Shown: positions 1-5,918 of the stretch, in pieces
How the letters are laid out: every line of letters begins with the position of its first letter
Numbering within the stretch: the stretch's first letter is position 1
Assembly: GCA_002393835.1 (NCBI GenBank)
Contig: DGTW01000128.1
Span: 1-7,626 of the forward strand
Length of the DNA: 7,626 bases
Source of the DNA: Treponema sp. UBA4326
Lineage (GTDB): Bacteria > Spirochaetota > Spirochaetia > Treponematales > Treponemataceae
Direction: 5' to 3'
Position numbers and translations under genes: made by a program
Notes under the pieces: model-generated
The model's input: the letters and a program-made list of their open reading frames with translations, nothing else
What the model was told of the DNA's origin: nothing
Database searches by the model: none

Positions 1-17
1 AAAAATGGCAGTAAAAA

Positions 18-1550
18 TTACTTTAACTGAAAACGCACAAAGGCATTAACAGTATTAAAAAGCTGAAAAATATCAGGCATATCCTTATAAAAAGTCCTTT
101 TCAGGTACATTTCATCAGCAAAACCAAGGCGGATAATTTTTGATACAGGAAGCTCAATGCTAGCCTCCATAATTCCAATCAATTCCCAGCCAGTGCTGGA
201 ATAAGGCGAACCCGATGGAATCTGAGACTCAAAATCATAGAGAGCATAGCCACGAAGACCAAAATTTACTATAAAATCATTGGGCATTTCATAACGCAGC
301 TTTGCTAGAGTCATAGCCCCGCTGACCATACTGTAGCTTCGCGGCGTGTCTCCTGAAGAAATCACCACAGGCCTATGATAGTAATAATAATCAGTCGTTC
401 CAAGAATATCCCAGGCCAAGTGTGCCTGCCATTCAAGTTTGGAATCTTCAAACCTCACCCTCTGCTTAATGGCCACTCCAGGACCAAGGGCAGACAGCTC
501 ATAAAACTGATGCCAGTCGAACTGATATTCCAAAACAGCACCAAGGCTCGTATCTGTATTTTCAGAAAACTTCGGGGCGCGTGAAAACAACATGCCGTTG
601 CTCATAATCCGAATCTCATACATGAGATTTTTGTCCAATTCAGAATAAAGGGTTTCTGCACCTGTGCCAGAGCCTTTGCCCAAAGCAGCCGAAATATCAA
701 GCTCAAACTGAGAATAAGGTTCGTTTGAATCGTGGCCGTAGGGGTCATTGTAAACTACGCCAAAAGAAGGATTCACGAAAAATGGGAAATTTTCACTATG
801 AACATAATTAAAATTTCTGCCGCCCAGAATATTCGTATAAGAATTTGACGAGCCTATTGCAAATTTTAAATTAAGCTCGTGGATATTGTGCCTGCTTCCC
901 AGCGGTCTCTGTCTTAGCCAGCTTTGAGTCCACCATCGTCCGGGATTTATGAAAGTTCCGAAAATTTCAGAGATTTCATCAGCGTTAAGGGAAAGCCGGT
1001 AGAGCATTTCACCCACGGCAAATGCACCAACGGTCGTATAAACCATGTCATTTTTTGAGGGAGCGTTTGTTTCACAAAGGTATTCCCAAAAGGCGGAACC
1101 AAGAACAGTAACTCCGAAAGATTCCGCCCTGTTAAGGTTGGAAGCTCTGGACATCATGTAATAAAGGCTGCCTTGATATGGATGAAGGACAAAATTCGTC
1201 CAATACCAGTCATTATCGTAGCCCCATTCCCTCTCCCAGAAACGGCTCCATTCATTGGGGCCAACCTTTGCCCATTCAGCATTGATTATAAAACGATTGT
1301 AAGTTGCAAGTCCCACATTGAAAAAAAGCATTCCGCCGATTGCCGTAAACCAGTGTTTTTTTCCGTCATTCTCGTGAAGAAAGCCTGTCTGGCTAGTTTG
1401 AGACGAAAGAGTATCTGAAGGAAAGACAATCTCCTGACTTTCCGTCTCTTCTGTCTGAGAGGGGAAAGACTCCTCCGCTTCAGTCTGTGAAAAGACAGGG
1501 GAAGTCAAACTAAATGAAGTCAGTAAAAATAAGGAGAAAATTTTCTTCAT
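18..1550 (-). CDS. DUF3943-domain secreted protein, probable outer-membrane protein
   Basis: The product has 510 residues and no known biochemical function. Residues 1-21 are a typical signal peptide (KK, hydrophobic core, likely cleavage after VFS21). A low-complexity Ser/Thr/Gln/Glu linker follows to about residue 57, with SQTE at 21-24 and 31-34. Residues about 65-190 match my recollection of DUF3943: HPYQGSLYY at 123-131, then GSAFWEYLCE at 151-160 and PSKND at 164-168, and a Gly-Glu pair near 180. The remainder (about 220-510) is rich in alternating aromatic and polar residues, consistent with amphipathic beta strands, and ends in FVRFQLK. An outer-membrane beta-structured role is inferred, not shown. 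The ATG is the first start after the fabF stop. The Shine-Dalgarno signal is poor (AAGACGAT directly before ATG), so it may be translated from a very short leader. The next gene downstream is outside the window. Confidence 0.85.
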   Translation of the reverse strand: MKKIFSLFLLTSFSLTSPVFSQTEAEESFPSQTEETESQEIVFPSDTLSSQTSQTGFLHENDGKKHWFTAIGGMLFFNVGLATYNRFIINAEWAKVGPNEWSRFWEREWGYDNDWYWTNFVLHPYQGSLYYMMSRASNLNRAESFGVTVLGSAFWEYLCETNAPSKNDMVYTTVGAFAVGEMLYRLSLNADEISEIFGTFINPGRWWTQSWLRQRPLGSRHNIHELNLKFAIGSSNSYTNILGGRNFNYVHSENFPFFVNPSFGVVYNDPYGHDSNEPYSQFELDISAALGKGSGTGAETLYSELDKNLMYEIRIMSNGMLFSRAPKFSENTDTSLGAVLEYQFDWHQFYELSALGPGVAIKQRVRFEDSKLEWQAHLAWDILGTTDYYYYHRPVVISSGDTPRSYSMVSGAMTLAKLRYEMPNDFIVNFGLRGYALYDFESQIPSGSPYSSTGWELIGIMEASIELPVSKIIRLGFADEMYLKRTFYKDMPDIFQLFNTVNAFVRFQLK

Positions 1551-1558
1551 ATCGTCTT

Positions 1559-1586
1559 ATTTTACAGAAAATGCAACAATTTTCAA
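1559..1586 (-). promoter_or_regulatory. Putative sigma-70-like promoter for the DUF3943 gene
   Basis: On the minus strand there is TTGAAA (1581-1586, 5/6 to the -35 consensus), a 16-bp spacer, and TAAAAT (1559-1564, 5/6 to the -10 consensus). Only 8 bp separate the -10 hexamer from the ATG, so the predicted transcript would start at or very near the start codon. This is a pattern match only; chance hits are common in AT-rich spacers. Confidence 0.4.
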
Positions 1587-1606
1587 CGCTTTGCAATATT
1601 TTCTGT
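1564..1606. repeat. Interrupted inverted repeat between fabF and the DUF3943 gene
   Basis: The arms ACAGAAAAT (1564-1572) and ATTTTCTGT (1598-1606) are perfect 9-bp complements. The stem continues with GCAA (1573-1576) and TTGC (1591-1594) after a 3-nt bulge (1595-1597), leaving a 14-nt loop. It begins 1 bp after the fabF stop codon and covers the putative -35 of the next gene. It is not followed by a clear T-run in the direction of transcription, so an operator or mRNA-end structure fits better than a standard terminator. Confidence 0.5.
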
Positions 1607-1607
1607 T

Positions 1608-2864
1608 TTATTCACACTTCTTCAAAATTATGCAGGCGTTATGTCCGCCAAAGCCAAGAGAGGCACTGGCAGCAACATTAACGGTACATTCCAAGCCCTT
1701 GTTGGCCGTGTAGTCCAAATCGCAGCCACCTTCAACATCCTGATTTTCTATATTGATTGTAGGCGGAATGAAGCCTTCTTTGATTGCCTTGACACAAAAA
1801 AGAGCCTCGATTGCACCGGCTGCCCCTACGAGATGGCCTGTCATGCTTTTTGTTGAAGAAATATGAAGGTTGCGGGCATTCTCTTCGCCAAGGGCAAGCT
1901 TCAGCATATTTGACTCACCGACATCGTTTGCATGGGTAGATGTTCCGTGAGCATTGTAATATTGAATTTCTGATGAAGAAAGACCTGCGTCTTCCAGGGC
2001 AAGTTTGACAGCCTTTGCGGCCCCGCTACCATCTTTAAGGGGAGCTGTAATATGGTAGGCATCACAACTAGAGCCAAATCCGGCAACTTCTGCGTAAATT
2101 TTAGCACCACGAGCCTTTGCATGTTCGTATTCTTCCAGAATAAACATGGCCGAGCCTTCAGCCATTACGAAACCATCTCTGTCACGGTCAAAGGGACGGC
2201 TGGCCTTTTGGGGCTGGTCATTGTATTTTGAAGAAAGAGCCTGCAATTTTATAAATGTTCCGATTGAAAACTCCGTGATTGCGGCCTCTGTTCCGCCTGC
2301 CAGCATAAGGTCACAGCGACCAGAGCGAATTAAGTCCGTGGCAAGTCCCAGGGAATCGGTTCCAGAAGCACAGGCCGTATTTATAGTCCATGAAAGCCCC
2401 TGAAAGCCAAAGTAAATGCTGACATTGGCGGCAGCTTCATTTGAAATCATAAAAGGCGTAGTAAGGGGCGGAATTCTGTCAGCACCGGCTTCAAAAAATT
2501 TCTCGTATCCGGCTTCAGTGGCATCCATGCCGCCAAGACAATTTCCCACCATAACGCCAAGTTTTTCCTTTTTTAGGGCTTCGGCCGTGTAGCAAGAGTC
2601 GTTAATAGCCTGAGCACTGGCAGCAAGGCAGAATTTTGAAAATCGAGCCATTTTTCGCGTGGCTTTTGAATCTACGCCGTATTTGGTGATGTCAAAATCC
2701 TTGACCTCGGCTGCAATTTTTACCGGAAGTTTTTCTGGATTAAAGAGAGTAATTCCTGAAATTCCACATTTTCCGTTTTTTACGCTCTCCCAAGTTTCAT
2801 CAACAGTATTCCCAACCGGCGAGACAACTCCCAGTCCGGTAATTACAACACGTCTTCGTGACAT
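1608..2864 (-). CDS. fabF: Beta-ketoacyl-ACP synthase II
   Basis: This cytoplasmic enzyme of type II fatty acid synthesis condenses malonyl-ACP with an acyl-ACP. Its 418 residues are the usual FabF length. The thiolase-fold catalytic set is complete: the nucleophile Cys165 in NTACASGTD, His306 in NAHGTST, Lys339 and His344 in KSMTGHLVGAAGA, and the C-terminal GFGG loop at 404-407 holding gate residue Phe405. The N-terminal RRRVVITGLGVVSPVG is typical. Leu403 stands where E. coli FabF has the first Phe of SFGFGG. The start is supported by a strong GAGGGG ribosome site 5 bp before ATG. No acpP, fabD or fabG lies next to it, so the gene is outside any visible fab cluster. A specialised KAS role (for example polyunsaturated or secondary lipid) is less likely, given the close FabF character throughout. 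Confidence 0.95.
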   Translation of the reverse strand: MSRRRVVITGLGVVSPVGNTVDETWESVKNGKCGISGITLFNPEKLPVKIAAEVKDFDITKYGVDSKATRKMARFSKFCLAASAQAINDSCYTAEALKKEKLGVMVGNCLGGMDATEAGYEKFFEAGADRIPPLTTPFMISNEAAANVSIYFGFQGLSWTINTACASGTDSLGLATDLIRSGRCDLMLAGGTEAAITEFSIGTFIKLQALSSKYNDQPQKASRPFDRDRDGFVMAEGSAMFILEEYEHAKARGAKIYAEVAGFGSSCDAYHITAPLKDGSGAAKAVKLALEDAGLSSSEIQYYNAHGTSTHANDVGESNMLKLALGEENARNLHISSTKSMTGHLVGAAGAIEALFCVKAIKEGFIPPTINIENQDVEGGCDLDYTANKGLECTVNVAASASLGFGGHNACIILKKCE

Positions 2865-2869
2865 AATTT

Positions 2870-2875
2870 CCCCTC
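2870..2875 (-). promoter_or_regulatory. Ribosome binding site of fabF
   Basis: GAGGGG on the minus strand, 5 bp before the ATG at 2862-2864. It is the strongest Shine-Dalgarno match in the window and fixes the fabF start. Confidence 0.75.
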
Positions 2876-2888
2876 AAATTCTGTTTTT

Positions 2889-2917
2889 AATATTCAGTTT
2901 TGTCGCTTTTCTGTCAG
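2889..2917 (-). promoter_or_regulatory. Possible fabF promoter
   Basis: CTGACA (2912-2917, 5/6 to the -35 consensus) is followed by a 17-bp spacer and AATATT (2889-2894, 4/6 to the -10 consensus) in the 57-bp gap after the lipoprotein gene. The -10 is weak, and an alternative TATTAA 2 bp further downstream is equally poor. The only independent support is position, just upstream of the fabF ribosome site. Confidence 0.3.
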
Positions 2918-2921
2918 ACTT

Positions 2922-4499
2922 TTATTTGTCCATGACTATAGTTTCTGTAAGGAGAAGATCGTTTTCATCAGCATACAACAAGCACCTTCTCTCCCAGTCA
3001 GCGCCACCCATTCTGTCAAATTCACGAAGCCAGCTGCCCCATGTCTTTAAATCCATGTCGCCCAAAACAAAGCTCTTAACTCCTGTCTCATAAAAGTCTT
3101 TGAGCTCCTTTGAAATGCTGGGAACATTGACAGTGAGAGTCCAAGGGCATTTCTGCATGTCTCGGAGAAGACTGAAAGCACTCATTTTTTTGCCATTTGC
3201 CGTATACCAGACCGGATAGCGAAGTTCAAGCTCTTCGTTGCTGTTGTAGTAAACCATGTTGCGAAGCTGCAAGGCAGGTGCCGCCGCTTTCTGGGTATAA
3301 GCCAGGCTTGGATCCGGCAGACCTTCCAGAGTGACATTACCATAGTCATCAAGCATGTAGTTAACGGCTTCTTCACCATAAACAACAGTGATGTATCCGT
3401 CCGTGCTCATCCATTCAAGAAGACGGGCAATGATAGGAAGTTTTCCCAATTCCTGGGCACGGCGAGAAACCGCATAGGTTCTGTGTCCCGGAGAATATGC
3501 ACCGACAGAAGAATGTCCCTTGGGGCCGACAGGAGGATTTATAAGAATCCACTCACCATCAGGGAAGTTGTCGTCAAAATCTTTATAGTTTGACTCCATG
3601 GCGAAAGCCGCATTTTGCTCCCTCATCATGCCGAATTTGCCTGATTTCCAGGCTTTTCGGAACTGATTTTTGTCGTATGTCGTCCATCTGGGATCTACGA
3701 GACCTTCAGAAACCAGCTTGTGGATATACTCCAGGGCTTCACGATATTCAGGCTTGTGAATGTTGAGGCCCGGATTTTTCTTGCTGGCGTTGAAAGTTCC
3801 CTCAACACCGAATGCACCGAAGAAAGGTGCGAAACGACAGCCCAAGCCTTCTTCGATGGCTCGAATTTCGATATAGGCTCCGTATCCGTAAGTATTGTTG
3901 ATACCGTCTCCGTCAGGATCGTTAATCGTAAAGGCCTTCATGACATTGTAATAGTCATCAAGGGTGACTGGAACCGGGAGTCCCAGCCTGTCGAGCCAGT
4001 CTTTTCGCACTAAGACACCTTCATTTCGGTCTACTGAGCCAGACTGAGACAAACCATAGGAATGGCCGTCAAAAGAACTGGTGGCACGAGCAACATCATC
4101 GTACATTTTTGCCGTTCTTTCCGGCATTAAGTGGTAGATTCCGTCGAGTTTCGTGACATAGTTATCACGAACCAAAACAGAAAGCAAGTCGCGGTTGACC
4201 ATGAAAATATCTGGCAGAGAATTTGAAAGGGCCGCTTCCATAATCATTTCCTGCTGCTCTTCCTTATTTGACGGAAGGGGAACTGCCTTAAGGGAGATAC
4301 CCAAGTCTTTTTCTACAAGGTCAATGAGAACTCCGTCATCTGGAAGTGGCGGAGCATCGTTTGTGTAGGGGCCATACCATAGCTCAATTTTATTAAGTTC
4401 ACCGATACCTTCAATATCGATTCGTTCACAGGCAGTAAAAACAGCTAGCACAGTTCCTAAAAGCAAAAGAGATGAAATGATTTTTGCAAGTCTTTTCAT
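2922..4499 (-). CDS. Extracellular solute-binding lipoprotein (LplA-like, ABC importer family 1)
   Basis: The 525-residue precursor is probably the substrate-capture component of a carbohydrate-type ABC importer, anchored by lipid outside the cytoplasmic membrane. Residues 1-23 are a lipoprotein signal (KRLAK, then a Leu-rich core) with the lipidated cysteine at Cys24 in FTAC. The Phe at -3 departs from the standard Leu but fits the looser spirochaetal lipobox. SBP family 1 features include LPDIFMVN (95-102), a DPDGDG loop (194-199) resembling a calcium-binding EF-hand loop, and GYITVVYGEEAVNYML (368-383), which resembles the LplA family C-lobe motif. The C-terminus (FVLGDMDLKTW, 477-487) is also typical. 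No permease or ATPase gene is adjacent, so its partner must be elsewhere or it serves in sensing. The substrate cannot be read from sequence. An AGAAGGA ribosome site (4507-4513) supports the start. Confidence 0.88.
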   Translation of the reverse strand: MKRLAKIISSLLLLGTVLAVFTACERIDIEGIGELNKIELWYGPYTNDAPPLPDDGVLIDLVEKDLGISLKAVPLPSNKEEQQEMIMEAALSNSLPDIFMVNRDLLSVLVRDNYVTKLDGIYHLMPERTAKMYDDVARATSSFDGHSYGLSQSGSVDRNEGVLVRKDWLDRLGLPVPVTLDDYYNVMKAFTINDPDGDGINNTYGYGAYIEIRAIEEGLGCRFAPFFGAFGVEGTFNASKKNPGLNIHKPEYREALEYIHKLVSEGLVDPRWTTYDKNQFRKAWKSGKFGMMREQNAAFAMESNYKDFDDNFPDGEWILINPPVGPKGHSSVGAYSPGHRTYAVSRRAQELGKLPIIARLLEWMSTDGYITVVYGEEAVNYMLDDYGNVTLEGLPDPSLAYTQKAAAPALQLRNMVYYNSNEELELRYPVWYTANGKKMSAFSLLRDMQKCPWTLTVNVPSISKELKDFYETGVKSFVLGDMDLKTWGSWLREFDRMGGADWERRCLLYADENDLLLTETIVMDK

Positions 4500-4506
4500 G
4501 AATAAA

Positions 4507-4513
4507 TCCTTCT
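4507..4513 (-). promoter_or_regulatory. Ribosome binding site of the solute-binding lipoprotein gene
   Basis: AGAAGGA on the minus strand, 7 bp before the ATG at 4497-4499. It selects the start that places the basic N-region and lipobox correctly. Confidence 0.65.
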
Positions 4514-4531
4514 GTTCAGTGTATTCTATAT

Positions 4532-4560
4532 ATTATCCTTTAGAATCCAGATAAAAGCAA
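4532..4560 (-). promoter_or_regulatory. Putative promoter for the solute-binding lipoprotein gene
   Basis: TTGCTT (4555-4560, 3/6 with the key TTG present), a 17-bp spacer, and GATAAT (4532-4537, 5/6) lie on the minus strand between the metY stop and the lipoprotein start. The -10 is 32 bp upstream of the ATG, leaving room for a short leader with the AGAAGGA ribosome site. This suggests independent transcription from metY. Confidence 0.4.
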
Positions 4561-4562
4561 GA

Positions 4563-5837
4563 TTAAATTGCCTCCAGGGCCTGTTTTAAGTCTGCGATAA
4601 TGTCTTCTGTAGCTTCGATTCCGCATGAGAATCGAACCATGTCAGGACCGACACCACAGGCAAGGAGCTCCTCGTCGGTAAGCTGGCGGTGAGTTGCGCT
4701 GGCAGGATGAAGGACACAGGTGCGGGCATCGGCTACATGAGTTGCAATCATGGCAAGCTTGAGGTTTTTCATAAACTTTTCAGCAGCCGCCCTTCCGCCT
4801 TTAACGCCAAAGCTTACGACGCCGCAAGTTCCGTTCGGCATATATTTTTGGGCAAGGGCATAGTATTTGTTGTCTTTGAGACCTGGATAATTTACCCAGG
4901 CGACATTCTTGTGCTGTGAAAGGAATTCTGCCACAGCCTGACCGTTGGCACAGTGCTGCTTTACTCTGACAGGAAGAGACTCAAGACCGAGGTTGAGCAT
5001 GTAAGCGTTCATGGGAGACTGTATTGAGCCGAAATCTCGCATGAGCTGGGCAGTACATTTTGTGATGAAAGCGCCTTCCTTGCCGAATTTAGTGGCGTAG
5101 GTGATTCCGTGGTAGCTCTCGTCAGGAGTGCAAAGACCCGGGAATTTCTCGCTATGGGCCATCCAGTCGAATTTGCCTGAATCAACGATACAGCCGCCAA
5201 CAGTTGCGTCGTGACCATCCATGTATTTTGTGGTTGAGTGAGTTACGATGTCAGCTCCCCATTCAAAAGGGCGGCAGTTGATTGGAGTGGCGAAAGTGTT
5301 GTCAACGATGAGGGGAACGCCGTTTTTGTGGGCGATTTTTGCCCAGCGCTCGATGTCAAAAATTGTGAGGGCCGGGTTTGCGATTGTCTCGCCGAAAACT
5401 GCCTTTGTGTTGGGCTTGAAAGCAGCCTGAATTTCCTCGTCGCTTGCGTCCGGCGAGATGAAAGTAAAGTCAACGCCCATTTTTCGCATGGTGACATTGA
5501 AAAGATTGAAGGTGCCGCCGTAAATGGAACTTGAAGCGACGATGTGATCTCCGTTCTGGGCAATGTTGAAAGCCGCGAAGAAGTTGGCTGCCTGACCGCT
5601 GGAAGTGAGCATTGCGGCGCTTCCCCCTTCAAGGGCACAGATTTTTGCTGCAACCATGTCGTTAGTCGGGTTCTGCAGGCGTGTATAGAAATAACCGGAA
5701 GCTTCAAGGTCAAAAAGCTTTCCCATGTCTTCTGAAGTATCGTATTTGAAAGTCGTAGACTGAATAATGGGAATCATGCGAGATTCGCCGTTTTTTGGCG
5801 CATAGCCAGAGTGAATACATTTTGTTGCGTTTTCCAT
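4563..5837 (-). CDS. metY: O-acetylhomoserine sulfhydrylase (PLP-dependent Cys/Met metabolism family)
   Basis: This cytoplasmic PLP enzyme is predicted to make homocysteine from O-acetylhomoserine and sulfide, the direct sulfhydrylation route to methionine. The cofactor set is complete: Tyr51 and Arg53 in YTR, Tyr106 in SIYGGT, Asp179 in VDNTF, Ser201 and the Schiff-base Lys204 in HSTTKYMDGH, and the carboxylate-binding Arg402 in VRFSCGIE. The 424-residue length and the extra segment after GGCIVDSGKFDW (about 215-245) are typical of O-acetylhomoserine sulfhydrylases and longer than the roughly 400-residue methionine gamma-lyases. Gly108 occupies the position of the gamma-lyase active-site Cys (Cys116 in Pseudomonas putida), which argues against that activity. 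A cystathionine synthase/lyase side activity cannot be excluded. The start is fixed by AGAGGA. No other methionine gene is adjacent, and the 81-bp leader is too short to hold a SAM riboswitch. Confidence 0.9.
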   Translation of the reverse strand: MENATKCIHSGYAPKNGESRMIPIIQSTTFKYDTSEDMGKLFDLEASGYFYTRLQNPTNDMVAAKICALEGGSAAMLTSSGQAANFFAAFNIAQNGDHIVASSSIYGGTFNLFNVTMRKMGVDFTFISPDASDEEIQAAFKPNTKAVFGETIANPALTIFDIERWAKIAHKNGVPLIVDNTFATPINCRPFEWGADIVTHSTTKYMDGHDATVGGCIVDSGKFDWMAHSEKFPGLCTPDESYHGITYATKFGKEGAFITKCTAQLMRDFGSIQSPMNAYMLNLGLESLPVRVKQHCANGQAVAEFLSQHKNVAWVNYPGLKDNKYYALAQKYMPNGTCGVVSFGVKGGRAAAEKFMKNLKLAMIATHVADARTCVLHPASATHRQLTDEELLACGVGPDMVRFSCGIEATEDIIADLKQALEAI

Positions 5838-5842
5838 TTTTT

Positions 5843-5848
5843 TCCTCT
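5843..5848 (-). promoter_or_regulatory. Ribosome binding site of metY
   Basis: AGAGGA on the minus strand, separated by an A-run from the ATG at 5835-5837. It supports Met1 over the in-frame Met21, as does the conserved N-terminal TKCIHSGY segment. Confidence 0.7.
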
Positions 5849-5854
5849 GGTGAT

Positions 5855-5883
5855 ATTTTACGATAAAATCAAAATTTAATAAA
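5855..5883 (-). promoter_or_regulatory. Weak candidate promoter for metY
   Basis: TTTATT (5878-5883, 3/6), a 17-bp spacer and TAAAAT (5855-5860, 5/6) lie in the very AT-rich 81-bp gap between the HD-GYP gene and metY. The -35 is poor and the composition makes chance matches likely. No riboswitch, T-box or terminator-like stem was found in this gap; only short 4-5 bp stems are present. Confidence 0.25.
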
Positions 5884-5918
5884 CCACAGTTTAAATGGAA
5901 GCGGCTTCATGCAGAAAG

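Noticed and set aside
1564..1606. Intrinsic terminator for fabF
   Set aside because: The stem is AT-rich with a bulge and 14-nt loop, and on the transcribed strand it is followed by AAAATAAG, not a T-run.
2881..2920. Shared ACAGAA-type words in the leaders of fabF, the lipoprotein and the DUF3943 gene as a common operator
   Set aside because: The words are short, differ in orientation and spacing relative to the starts, and are expected by chance in AT-rich spacers.
2659..3093. Plus-strand reading frame of 144 codons spanning the fabF start and the lipoprotein gene end
   Set aside because: It is antisense to two well-supported genes, has no recognisable domain, and its Ser/Pro/Phe-rich composition is what reverse reading of coding DNA gives.
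5243..5713. Minus-strand reading frame of 156 codons inside metY
   Set aside because: It lies in another frame of a gene with a complete catalytic set, and its Ser/Thr/Arg-rich translation has no family features.
5892..5914. Terminator after the HD-GYP gene built from the GAAGC/GCTTC palindrome
   Set aside because: The stem has almost no loop unless opened to 4 bp, and no T-run follows on the transcribed strand.
5838..5918. SAM riboswitch or T-box leader ahead of metY
   Set aside because: The gap is only 81 bp, very AT-rich, with 4-5 bp stems only and no conserved core elements or terminator.
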